Of a DNA stretch of 15,266 nt, positions 1-8,300 are shown piece after piece. Both the position numbers and the translations under genes were made by a program. Each line of letters starts with the position of its first letter. Within the stretch, counting starts at the first letter, position 1. This stretch comes from an uncultured Lachnospiraceae bacterium (GTDB lineage Bacteria; Bacillota; Clostridia; Lachnospirales; Lachnospiraceae), in assembly GCA_902489925.1 (NCBI GenBank), contig CABUBX010000036.1, positions 1-15,266 of the forward strand, read 5' to 3'. Under the pieces are notes generated by a model. That model was not told the origin of the DNA. It did not search any database and saw only the letters and a list, made by a program, of their open reading frames with translations.

Positions 1-268
1 TACGGTGCTCTAAAGCACCCGGCTTTGATTTACAATTTTCCTGTAATGTCCAATGGCATGTTGTCGCTGCTGAAGTAATTGTGATACCTCTTTCCTGTTC
101 CTGCTCCATCCAGTCCATGGTTGCAGTACCTTCATGAGTATCACCAATTTTATAGTTAATACCAGTGTAATATAAGATACGCTCTGTTGTTGTTGTCTTA
201 CCGGCATCAATATGAGCCATGATACCTATATTTCTGGTTCTCTCTAATGGATATTCTCTACCAGCCAA
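1..268 (-). CDS. fusA: Translation elongation factor G, N-terminal part (cut by window edge)
   Basis: EF-G is the cytoplasmic GTPase that drives ribosomal translocation and, with RRF, ribosome recycling. Only the first 89 codons are present; the gene runs off the left edge. The P-loop (G1) reads AHIDAGKTTTT at about residues 18-28. The switch I/G2 region follows, with GDTHEGTATMDWMEQE and RGITI at about residues 42-63. After it comes CHWTLQENC and PGALEHR, an extra stretch compared with Bacillus EF-G that I associate with Lachnospiraceae and related Clostridia. The start is TTG at 268: AAGGAGG lies 8 nt upstream, and the next in-frame ATG (codon 17) would remove the strand leading into the P-loop. 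The gene is third in the rpsL-rpsG-fusA unit, 114 nt after rpsG. Identity is certain; the TTG start is very likely. Confidence 0.96.
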   Translation of the reverse strand, partial: MAGREYPLERTRNIGIMAHIDAGKTTTTERILYYTGINYKIGDTHEGTATMDWMEQEQERGITITSAATTCHWTLQENCKSKPGALEHR

Positions 269-276
269 GGATAATT

Positions 277-283
277 CCTCCTT
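277..283 (-). promoter_or_regulatory. Ribosome binding site of fusA
   Basis: On the minus strand this reads AAGGAGG, a full match to the anti-Shine-Dalgarno core, followed by an 8-nt spacer and TTG. It decides the non-ATG start of EF-G. Confidence 0.85.
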
Positions 284-329
284 AATTTACTTGTGAAACT
301 AAACAATCGCCTGATTTTGTCAGTATTAT

Positions 330-377
330 GCAGGAAAAAGTAAACGTCTGCTGCGCAGCCCCTTCCTTTTTCCCTGC
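330..377 (-). other. Structured RNA element between rpsG and fusA
   Basis: Outer arms GCAGG(G)AAAAAG and CTTTTTCCTGC pair with a single bulged G, closing a long hairpin. The inner loop holds the perfect palindrome GCTGCGCAGC (350-359). No T-tract follows on the minus strand, so it is not an intrinsic terminator. It could be an mRNA-stability element, a processing site or a ribosomal-protein operator. In E. coli, S7 binds the rpsL-rpsG spacer, not this one, so a regulatory role here is inference. Confidence 0.5.
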
Positions 378-382
378 GTATA

Positions 383-853
383 TTACCATCTGTAATGAGC
401 GAATGCCTTGTTTGCCTCTGCCATCTTGTGCATTTCTTCTTTTTTCTTAACAGATGCACCTGTGTTGTTTGCTGCATCCATAAGCTCGTTGGCAAGTCTT
501 TCTACCATTGTCTTCTCGCCACGTTTACGGGAGTACAATGTAAGCCAACGAAGTGCTAAGGCCTGTCTTCTGTCAGGTCTTACTTCGATAGGCACCTGAT
601 ATGTTGCACCACCGATACGTCTTGCCTTTACTTCAAGTACAGGCATTACGTTGTTCATTGCTTCTTCAAATACTTCTAAAGCATCTTTCCCTGTCTTCTC
701 AGCAACAGCTTCAAATGCACCGTAAACGATTTTCTGAGCTACGCCCTTCTTACCGTCTAACATGATGTTGTTGACAAGCTTTGTCACAATTTTGCTGTTG
801 TAGATTGGGTCTGCTAATACATCTCTTTTCTGGATATGTCCTTTTCTTGGCAC
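383..853 (-). CDS. rpsG: 30S ribosomal protein S7
   Basis: S7 is a primary 16S rRNA binder that nucleates assembly of the 30S head and lies at the E site and mRNA exit channel. The 156 residues match the usual bacterial length. Family hallmarks visible are PRKGHIQKRD at the N-terminus, NNIMLDGKKGVAQKI at about residues 28-42, the beta-hairpin stretch RRIGGATYQVPIEVRPDRR, and a C-terminal end at AFAHYRW. The start is GTG at 853, backed by AAGGAGGG 7 nt upstream. An in-frame ATG at 883 would add ten residues but would place this ribosome site inside the coding region, so I reject it. The gene is second in the str-type unit, 185 nt after rpsL. In E. coli S7 is the autogenous repressor of this operon; here the structured spacers on both sides would be candidate sites. 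Identity is certain. Confidence 0.98.
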   Translation of the reverse strand: MPRKGHIQKRDVLADPIYNSKIVTKLVNNIMLDGKKGVAQKIVYGAFEAVAEKTGKDALEVFEEAMNNVMPVLEVKARRIGGATYQVPIEVRPDRRQALALRWLTLYSRKRGEKTMVERLANELMDAANNTGASVKKKEEMHKMAEANKAFAHYRW

Positions 854-860
854 GTTACTT

Positions 861-868
861 CCCTCCTT
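861..868 (-). promoter_or_regulatory. Ribosome binding site of rpsG
   Basis: On the minus strand AAGGAGGG precedes GTG by 7 nt and fixes a 156-residue S7. A GC hairpin (877-892) ends only 8 nt upstream, so folding could affect access to this site. Confidence 0.85.
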
Positions 869-876
869 AATATATA

Positions 877-900
877 CCGGCATAACCGCCGGCCTTTTTT
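877..900 (+). terminator. Terminator-like hairpin pointing antisense, just upstream of rpsG
   Basis: Read on the plus strand, CCGGC (877-881), a 6-nt loop and GCCGG (888-892) form a five-pair GC stem. One C at 893-894 spacing leads into a run of six T at 895-900. That is a short intrinsic-terminator shape facing against the genes. On the minus strand the same hairpin has no T-tract and sits next to the rpsG ribosome site. It may block antisense transcripts entering rpsL, or it may be a translational element of rpsG; the short stem makes either role uncertain. Confidence 0.35.
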
Positions 901-921
901 AATTCTTCGGTACTCACATTT

Positions 922-935
922 CACCGTGAACGGTG
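922..935 (-). other. Small hairpin in the rpsL-rpsG spacer
   Basis: CACCG and CGGTG pair around a TTCA loop on the minus strand. Flanking TCACA and TGTGA could extend it with an internal bulge. It lies between rpsL and rpsG, where E. coli carries the S7 operator, but I cannot match it to that structure. The rest of the 185-nt spacer (854-1038) shows no convincing promoter. Confidence 0.35.
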
Positions 936-1038
936 TGATACTGATGTGTTCGCGCTCGAATTTTTACATTTATATAAACCGTAAATGGTCAAAATAATGC
1001 TACATTCGCCGCACTAGTATCAAGTTTAAGAAACCTTA

Positions 1039-1461
1039 TTATTTCTTAGCGTCTTTCGGTCTCTTAGCGCCGTATTTAGAACGTGCCTGGCGTCTCTTAG
1101 CAACACCTGCTGTATCCAGTGTACCTCTGATGATATGGTATCTTGTACCTGGTAAGTCCTTAACACGACCGCCTCTGATAAGAACAACGCTATGCTCCTG
1201 TAAGTTGTGACCCTCACCTGGGATGTAGCTTGTTACTTCGATTCCGTTTGATAAACGAACTCTGGCGATTTTTCTAAGAGCTGAGTTAGGCTTCTTAGGA
1301 GTTGCTGTCTTAACTGCTGTACAAACACCTCTCTTTTGTGGTGATGACATATCGATTGACTTCTTGTGTAAAGAGTTGAAGCTCTTCTGAAGTGCTGGTG
1401 CAGTTGATTTCTTTTCAACAGTCTGTCTTCCTTTTCTTACTAACTGGTTAAATGTTGGCAT
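1039..1461 (-). CDS. rpsL: 30S ribosomal protein S12
   Basis: S12 sits at the decoding centre of the 30S subunit and helps control tRNA selection accuracy. The 140 residues match Firmicutes S12 (about 138) rather than the 124 of E. coli; the extra length is an N-terminal insert around residues 27-40. Diagnostic motifs are PTFNQLVRKGR at the start, SPQKRGVC at 40-47, TPKKPNSALRK at 54-64, GEGHNLQEHSVVL at 82-94 and GGRVKDLPG at 97-105. Lysines 56/57 and 101, the sites where streptomycin-resistance changes usually occur, are wild type, and Asp102 is the site that is methylthiolated in E. coli. The start ATG at 1461 follows AGGAGGTG with a 6-nt spacer. It is first in its unit, under its own promoter. 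Identity is certain. Confidence 0.98.
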   Translation of the reverse strand: MPTFNQLVRKGRQTVEKKSTAPALQKSFNSLHKKSIDMSSPQKRGVCTAVKTATPKKPNSALRKIARVRLSNGIEVTSYIPGEGHNLQEHSVVLIRGGRVKDLPGTRYHIIRGTLDTAGVAKRRQARSKYGAKRPKDAKK

Positions 1462-1497
1462 TATTTTCACCTCCTGTGATATTGTTAAAAGTTTCGG

Positions 1498-1524
1498 GTA
1501 CGACAAGAAATGCCCACGTCGCAC
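1498..1524 (-). other. 5'-leader hairpin of the rpsL transcript
   Basis: GTGCGAC and GTCGTAC pair over seven positions, with one G-U, around a 13-nt loop. The stem begins two or three nucleotides after the predicted transcription start. A 5'-terminal stem like this often protects mRNA from decay; a regulatory role is possible but unproven. Confidence 0.45.
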
Positions 1525-1532
1525 ACTTATTC

Positions 1533-1561
1533 AGTATAACAACTGTTTTTTTGCTTGTCAA
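1533..1561 (-). promoter_or_regulatory. Sigma-A promoter of rpsL-rpsG-fusA
   Basis: A perfect -35 TTGACA (1561-1556), a 17-nt spacer and -10 TATACT (1538-1533), preceded by an extended -10 TG. The predicted start is near 1526, giving a leader of about 65 nt. This near-consensus promoter makes the ribosomal-protein unit independent of rpoBC. Confidence 0.92.
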
Positions 1562-1571
1562 CAAATTTTTT

Positions 1572-1602
1572 AAAAAAAGGAACGGGATTTTCACCCGTTC
1601 CT
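1572..1602 (-). terminator. Intrinsic terminator after rpoC
   Basis: A perfect 9-bp stem (AGGAACGGG with CCCGTTCCT) around a 7-nt loop, followed on the minus strand by seven T. It begins 14 nt past the rpoC stop and ends about 10 nt before the rpsL -35 box. A run of T also follows on the plus strand (1605-1610), so it may work in both directions. Confidence 0.93.
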
Positions 1603-1615
1603 GATTTTTTATAAA

Positions 1616-4600
1616 TTATTCTTCTAAATCATCAAAATCCTCGATAATATCAATGCTTTCTTCATCTTCGATTTGGTCGATATCGGAAACTGCATCTTCT
1701 TCATCTTCCTGATGTGATTCACCTTTTTCTTTAAGTGACTTGTAATATTCCTCAGCAAGCTCTGCCTCTCTTGCAGCACGCATCTGTTCTTCAAATGCTT
1801 CATCCGTATCAAGCTTAATATTTCTGTAACGCTTCATACCTGTACCTGCAGGAATCAGTTTACCGATAAGAACATTTTCTTTAAGACCGATTAATGGGTC
1901 AACCTTACCCTTAATCGCAGCCTCTGTAAGTACCTTTGTTGTTTCCTGGAAGGAAGCCGCTGATAAGAAGGAGTTTGTTGCCAAGGATGCTTTTGTGATA
2001 CCGAGCATAATCTGCGTACCCTCTGCCGGTGCCTTACCTTCTTCAAGAAGATTCTCATTGATTTCATCAAAGTCAAGAACATCAACAAGTGTACCCGGTA
2101 AGTATTCTGTATCACCGCTGGACTCAATACGAATCTTTTTAAGCATCTGACGAACAATCACCTCAACGTGCTTATCGTTGATTTCAACACCCTGGAGACG
2201 GTATACACGCTGTACTTCACGAATCATATAATCCTGTACGGCACGAACACCTTTAATCTTTAAGAGGTCATGCGGATTAATGCTACCTTCTGTCAGCTCA
2301 TCGCCGGCTTCAAGCACCTGTCCGTCTGTCACCTTGATACGTGAACCGTAAGGGATAAGGTAAGCCTTTGCTTCGCCTGTCTCATTATTTGTAACAATAA
2401 CCTCACGTTTCTTCTTTGTATCCTTAATTGTTGCAATACCGCCGAATTCTGCAATAATTGCAAGACCCTTCGGCTTTCTTGCCTCAAAAAGTTCCTCGAC
2501 ACGAGGAAGACCCTGTGTGATATCATCACCGGCAACACCGCCTGTATGGAAAGTACGCATTGTAAGCTGTGTACCCGGCTCACCGATAGACTGAGCTGCG
2601 ATAATACCGACAGCCTCACCAACCTGTACTGCCTGACCTGTTGCCATATTGGCACCGTAACATCTTGCACAGACACCGATATGTGAACGACATGAAAGCA
2701 CTGTACGAATCTTTACGCGTGTCAAACCTGTTTTTGCAACTCTCGCCGCACGCTTTGGTGTAATCATATGATTTGCCTTAACAAGCACTTCGCCTGTCTC
2801 AGGGTCAACGATATCCTCAGCTGCATAGCGGCCTGTCATACGTTCTTCAAGGCTTTCAATCATTTCTTTGCCGTCTGTAAATGCTTCAATCCACATACCC
2901 GGAATCTTATTCATGCCTTCACAGCAGTCTGTCTCACGAATAATTAAATCCTGGGAAACGTCTACAAGACGTCTTGTCAGGTAACCGGAGTCGGCTGTTC
3001 GAAGGGCTGTATCCGAAAGACCCTTACGAGCACCGTGCGCGGAAATGAAGTACTCGAGTACGTCAAGACCTTCACGGAAGTTGGACTTAATTGGGAGTTC
3101 GATGGCACGTCCTGATGTATCGGCCATAAGACCACGCATACCGGCCAGCTGCTTAATCTGCTGGTTAGAACCACGGGCACCGGAGTCCGCCATCATATAA
3201 ATATTGTTATATTTATCGAGGTTTGATAAAAGCGCCGTTGTGATTGCATCATCGGCATTCTTCCATGTCTCGATAACTGCTTTATATCTTTCCTCGTCAG
3301 TCACAAGACCACGGCGGAAGTTCTTTGTAATCTTTTCGATTGTCTTTTCTGCATTGGCAATCAATTCTTTCTTTGCTTCCGGCACTGTCATATCCGCGAT
3401 AGATACTGTAATACCACTGATTGTGGAGTATTTATAACCGATAGCCTTGATATCGTCAAGCACCTCTGCAGTCTTTGTTGCACCGTGCGTATTGATACAT
3501 TTATCAATAATCTTCTTTAACTGTTTCTTTCCAACAAGGAAATCAATCTCAGGAACAAGTGTATTCTCACGGACAGAACGGTCAACAAAGCCTAAGTCCT
3601 GAGGGATAATCTCGTTAAAGAGCATACGTCCCAATGTTGTCTGTATTGTACCTTCAATCGCTTCACCTTCAAACACGCCCTCTCTGCGGACATGAATAAT
3701 AGACTGAAGTGTAATGACTTTATTCACATAAGCAAGCAATGCTTCATTGACACTCTTGAAGCATTTGCCCTCGCCCGGGTCACCCGGTTTTTCAAGTGTC
3801 AGATAGTAAATACCAAGCACCATATCCTGTGAAGGAACGGCAACAGGCGCACCATCTGAAGGCTTCAATAAGTTGTTCGGTGACAACAGAAGGAAACGGC
3901 ACTCTGCCTGTGCTTCCACGAATAACGGTACATGGACAGCCATCTGGTCACCGTCGAAGTCAGCGTTATACGCAGTACATACAAGCGGATGAAGCTTAAT
4001 CGCCTTACCTTCAACAAGTACCGGCTCAAATGCCTGAATACCAAGTCTGTGAAGTGTAGGGGCACGGTTTAACATAACCGGATGCTCTTTAATAACATCC
4101 TCAAGGACATCCCATACCTCAGGCTGAAGTCTCTCAACCATCTTCTTCGCTGATTTAATGTTGTGGGCAATTCCGCCGGAAACGAGTTCTTTCATAACGA
4201 AAGGTTTGAAAAGCTCAATTGCCATTTCCTTAGGAAGACCGCACTGATAAATTTTAAGTTCAGGACCTACAACGATAACCGAACGTCCTGAATAGTCAAC
4301 ACGCTTACCAAGTAAGTTCTGACGGAAACGTCCCTGCTTACCTTTAAGCATATCTGACAGAGATTTCAAAGCTCTGTTTCCCGGACCTGTAACAGGACGT
4401 CCGCGGCGGCCGTTATCGATTAAGGCATCGACAGCCTCCTGAAGCATACGCTTTTCATTGCGGACGATAATATCCGGCGCACCAAGCTCGAGCAGTCTCT
4501 TTAAACGATTGTTTCTATTAATAATACGACGATATAAGTCATTTAAGTCAGATGTAGCAAAACGTCCGCCGTCCAACTGTACCATCGGACGGATATCCGG

Positions 4601-5332
4601 AGGAATAACCGGAACAACGTCAAGAATCATCCACTCCGGCTTATTGCCTGAGCTTCTGAAAGCTTCAACAACTTCAAGACGTTTAATGATTCTCGCACGT
4701 TTCTGTCCTGAGGAATCTTTAAGCGCTTTTGTTAATTCCACAGCATCCTTCTCAAGGTCGATTTTCTGAAGCAGCTCTTTAATAGACTCGGCGCCCATAC
4801 CTACGCGGAACGTGTTGCCGTATTTGTCATAAGCATCGCGGTATTCCTTTTCGGATAATACCTGTTTTTCCATCAAATCTGTATTGCCCTTATCAAGAAC
4901 AATGTAGGAAGCAAAATATAATACCTTTTCAAGATTTCTCGGTGATACGTCAAGAATCAGACCAAGGCGGCTCGGAATACCTTTAAAATACCAAATGTGG
5001 GATACAGGGGCAGCAAGCTCGATATGCCCCATTCTCTCACGTCTGACATTGGACTTTGTAACCTCAACGCCACAACGGTCACAGACAACACCTTTATAAC
5101 GGATTTTCTTGTATTTACCGCAGTGACATTCCCAGTCCTTGCTCGGTCCGAAAATTCTTTCACAGAACAAACCGTCTCTTTCAGGCTTCAATGTTCTATA
5201 ATTAATTGTCTCCGGCTTTTTTACCTCGCCGTGGGACCATTCTCTGATTTTTTCAGGAGAAGCCAAACCAATTTTGATGGCATCAAATGTCATCGGCTGG
5301 TATGCTTCTTCGTTTGTCATAATATCCGGCAT
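1616..5332 (-). CDS. rpoC: DNA-directed RNA polymerase subunit beta'
   Basis: The beta' subunit carries the catalytic Mg2+ site of RNA polymerase. The 1238 residues are in the usual Firmicutes range (about 1200). The N-terminal zinc finger uses Cys69, Cys71, Cys84 and Cys87. The zipper and lid region follows, then the active-site loop NADFDGD at 456-462 with Asp458, Asp460 and Asp462. The second zinc site uses Cys803 or Cys804 with Cys881, Cys888 and Cys891. The bridge helix lies around 755-790 and the trigger loop around 912-945, with MRTFHTGG at 925-932. The last 35 residues or so are strongly acidic. There are no frameshifts. The start ATG at 5332 follows AAAGGAG at a 9-nt spacing; the ATG at codon 5 is too far from it. 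The gene is 18 nt after rpoB and in the same transcript. Identity is certain. Confidence 0.99.
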   Translation of the reverse strand: MPDIMTNEEAYQPMTFDAIKIGLASPEKIREWSHGEVKKPETINYRTLKPERDGLFCERIFGPSKDWECHCGKYKKIRYKGVVCDRCGVEVTKSNVRRERMGHIELAAPVSHIWYFKGIPSRLGLILDVSPRNLEKVLYFASYIVLDKGNTDLMEKQVLSEKEYRDAYDKYGNTFRVGMGAESIKELLQKIDLEKDAVELTKALKDSSGQKRARIIKRLEVVEAFRSSGNKPEWMILDVVPVIPPDIRPMVQLDGGRFATSDLNDLYRRIINRNNRLKRLLELGAPDIIVRNEKRMLQEAVDALIDNGRRGRPVTGPGNRALKSLSDMLKGKQGRFRQNLLGKRVDYSGRSVIVVGPELKIYQCGLPKEMAIELFKPFVMKELVSGGIAHNIKSAKKMVERLQPEVWDVLEDVIKEHPVMLNRAPTLHRLGIQAFEPVLVEGKAIKLHPLVCTAYNADFDGDQMAVHVPLFVEAQAECRFLLLSPNNLLKPSDGAPVAVPSQDMVLGIYYLTLEKPGDPGEGKCFKSVNEALLAYVNKVITLQSIIHVRREGVFEGEAIEGTIQTTLGRMLFNEIIPQDLGFVDRSVRENTLVPEIDFLVGKKQLKKIIDKCINTHGATKTAEVLDDIKAIGYKYSTISGITVSIADMTVPEAKKELIANAEKTIEKITKNFRRGLVTDEERYKAVIETWKNADDAITTALLSNLDKYNNIYMMADSGARGSNQQIKQLAGMRGLMADTSGRAIELPIKSNFREGLDVLEYFISAHGARKGLSDTALRTADSGYLTRRLVDVSQDLIIRETDCCEGMNKIPGMWIEAFTDGKEMIESLEERMTGRYAAEDIVDPETGEVLVKANHMITPKRAARVAKTGLTRVKIRTVLSCRSHIGVCARCYGANMATGQAVQVGEAVGIIAAQSIGEPGTQLTMRTFHTGGVAGDDITQGLPRVEELFEARKPKGLAIIAEFGGIATIKDTKKKREVIVTNNETGEAKAYLIPYGSRIKVTDGQVLEAGDELTEGSINPHDLLKIKGVRAVQDYMIREVQRVYRLQGVEINDKHVEVIVRQMLKKIRIESSGDTEYLPGTLVDVLDFDEINENLLEEGKAPAEGTQIMLGITKASLATNSFLSAASFQETTKVLTEAAIKGKVDPLIGLKENVLIGKLIPAGTGMKRYRNIKLDTDEAFEEQMRAAREAELAEEYYKSLKEKGESHQEDEEDAVSDIDQIEDEESIDIIEDFDDLEE

Positions 5333-5350
5333 TAAACGGCACTCCTTTCC

Positions 5351-8300
5351 TTAGTCTAAATCACTGTTACTTTCATAAAAATCCATGTCGTCAGAATCTT
5401 CTTCGACATCGACAAATTCATCATTTTCAAGTACCTGTTGTTTATAGCCGTGTTCAGCAAGCTCATCCCCGTCATCATAGTAAGCAGGGCCATCGCCTTC
5501 CTGAAGTAATGACGCAAATTCTTCATTGCCGTAGTCGATAGACTCGCCAATCTCAACCTCTGTCTGGTCATCGCGAAGCACGCGGACGTCAAAAGCAAGA
5601 GACTGTAATTCTTTAAGCAATACCTTAAAGGATTCAGGAATACCGGCTTCTGTCACATTCTCACCCTTGATGATTGCTTCGTATGTCTTCACACGACCTG
5701 TCACATCATCGGACTTAAATGTAAGAATTTCCTGTAATGTATAGGATGCGCCGTAAGCCTCAAGTGCCCAAACCTCCATCTCACCGAAACGCTGACCGCC
5801 GAACTGAGCTTTACCGCCGAGTGGCTGCTGTGTTACAAGTGAGTACGGGCCTGTTGAACGTGCATGAATCTTATCATCAACAAGATGGTGAAGTTTAAGG
5901 TAGTGCATGAAACCGATTGTTACAGGGCTGTCAAACTCCTCGCCTGTACGGCCGTCGCGCAGCTGTACTTTACCTGTACGGCTGATTGGCACACCTTTCC
6001 ATTCTTCTCTGTACGCTTTATTATTGTCAAGGTATTCATAAACACCCGGGTCAAGGATATCTTTCCACTTTGCAGTGAAATCTTCCCATGACCAGTTGAC
6101 ATAATCATTAGCCAACTCCAATGTATCCATGATATCAATCTCGTCTGCACCATTAAAGATTGGTGTTTCAATCTTAAAGCCCAAAGCTTTTGCGGCCAAT
6201 GACAGATGGACTTCAAGCACCTGTCCGATATTCATACGTGAAGGCACGCCTAATGGGTTCAATACGATATCAAGCGGACGTCCGTTCGGTAAGAACGGCA
6301 TATCCTCTACCGGAAGGACACGGGAAACGACACCCTTGTTACCATGACGTCCGGCCATCTTATCACCGACAGAAATCTTACGCTTCTGAGCAATATAAAC
6401 GCGAACGCACTGATTTACACCAGGAGACAATTCGTCACCGTTTTCCCTTGTAAATACTTTGGCATCAAGAATAATACCATAATCGCCGTGAGGTACCTTT
6501 AAGGATGTATCACGAACCTCGCGGGCTTTTTCACCGAAGATTGCACGAAGCAGTCTTTCCTCTGCTGTCAGCTCTGTCTCACCCTTTGGTGTTACCTTGC
6601 CGACAAGGATATCTCCGGCACGAACCTCTGCACCCACACGGATAATACCGCGCTCGTCAAGATTCTTTAACGCATCATCGCCGACACCCGGAACGTCTCT
6701 TGTAATTTCTTCAGGTCCAAGCTTTGTATCTCTCGCCTCTGCCTCATATTCAGCAATATGGATTGATGTATAAACATCCTCCTGAACAAGTCTTTCACTG
6801 AGTAATACGGCATCCTCGAAGTTGTAGCCTTCCCATGTCATAAAACCAATCAGTGGGTTTTTACCAAGAGCAATCTCACCATTAAATGTTGAAGGACCGT
6901 CGGCAATTACATCGCCTGCATTAACATGCTCGCCCTTAAATACAATCGGTCTCTGGTTGTAGCAGGCACCCTGGTTGCTGCCGATAAATTTTTGTAATTT
7001 ATAGCGGTCTTTTCCGCCTTCATCTGCTTTAATGACAATTTCATTAGAAGCAGAAATTTCAACTGTACCTGCACGTTTTGCAAGTACACAAACACCTGAG
7101 TCAACTGCTGCCTTTGCTTCCATACCTGTGCCGACAACCGGTGAATCTGTAAGCATTAAAGGCACGGCCTGACGCTGCATGTTGGAACCCATGAGCGCAC
7201 GGTTGGCATCATCGTTCTCAAGGAAAGGAATCATAGAAGTCGCTACGGAGAATACCATTCTCGGAGATACGTCCATCAAGTCTACTCTTGATTTAGGGAA
7301 TGTTGTTATCTCCTCACGGAAACGGCCTGAAATATCATTGTGTACAAAATAACCGTTCTCATCAAGCGGCTCATTGGCCTGGGCAACTCTGTAGTTATCT
7401 TCTTCATCTGCAGTTAAGTAAACAACCTCATCTGTAACGCGCGGGTTCATCGGGTCTGCCTTGTCAAGCTTTCTGTACGGCGCTTCAACAAATCCATATT
7501 CATTGATTCTTGCATAGGAAGCAAGAGAGTTAATAAGACCGATGTTTGGACCTTCGGGCGTCTCAATCGGACACATTCTTCCGTAATGGGAATAGTGAAC
7601 GTCTCGAACCTCGAAACCGGCTCTGTCTCGTGAAAGACCGCCAGGACCTAAGGCTGATAAACGTCTCTTATGTGTCAGCTCTGACAGCGGGTTGTTCTGG
7701 TCCATAAACTGTGACAGCTGTGAACTTCCGAAAAATTCCTTAACAGCCGCTGTGACAGGCTTAATATTAATTAAGGACTGTGGGGAAATACCCTCTAAAT
7801 CCTGTGTTGTCATACGTTCGCGCACAACTCTTTCCAATCTTGAAAGACCGATGCGGTACTGGTTCTGTAAAAGCTCACCGACAGCTCTGATACGACGATT
7901 TCCTAAATGGTCGATATCGTCATTTGTGCCAATGCCGTATTCAAGGTGCATATTGTAGTTGATAGATGCAAAGATATCTTCTTTTGTAATATGCATCGGA
8001 ATAAGCTCATGGATATTTCTCTTAATTGCTGTCTTAATATCTTCAATATCTGTATTTTCTTCAAGAATTGCAGCAAGCGCCGGATAATAAACCTTTTCTG
8101 TAACGCCGAGTTCTTCCGGATTGACATCAACAAAAGCCTCAAGGTCTACTGACATATTGGAAAGAACCTTAACAACTCTGTCCTCAGCCTGTACAAAAAC
8201 TGCAGGGATTGCCGCATTCTGAATCCGGTCTGCCAGCTCTGCTGTCACAGAAGTACCTGCTTCGGCAAGAATTTCTCCTGTCATTGTGTCAACAACATCT

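Noticed and set aside
854..883. Ten-residue extension of S7 from an ATG at 883
   Set aside because: It would place AAGGAGGG inside the gene and exceed the family length of 156.
965..992. TTGACC followed by TATA-rich sequence in the rpsL-rpsG spacer as an internal promoter
   Set aside because: The spacing to the TATATA/TATAAA stretch is only 10-12 nt, and the hexamers at 17-18 nt are poor.
1462..1524. In-frame 21-residue extension of S12 from a GTG at 1524
   Set aside because: It would cover the leader hairpin and the perfect AGGAGGTG site; S12 proteins begin at MPTFNQ.
2329..2676. Minus-strand open frame of 115 codons inside rpoC in another frame
   Set aside because: It overlaps the conserved zinc and trigger-loop coding region in the wrong frame, and its Val/Leu/Arg/Gln-rich composition is that of a shadow frame.
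4458..4769. Plus-strand open frame of 103 codons opposite rpoC
   Set aside because: It lies wholly antisense to conserved rpoC sequence, has no recognisable domain, and is expected from codon bias on the other strand.
4997..5335. Plus-strand open frame of 112 codons opposite the rpoC start
   Set aside because: It is antisense to the rpoC zinc-finger region, with no ribosome site or family resemblance.
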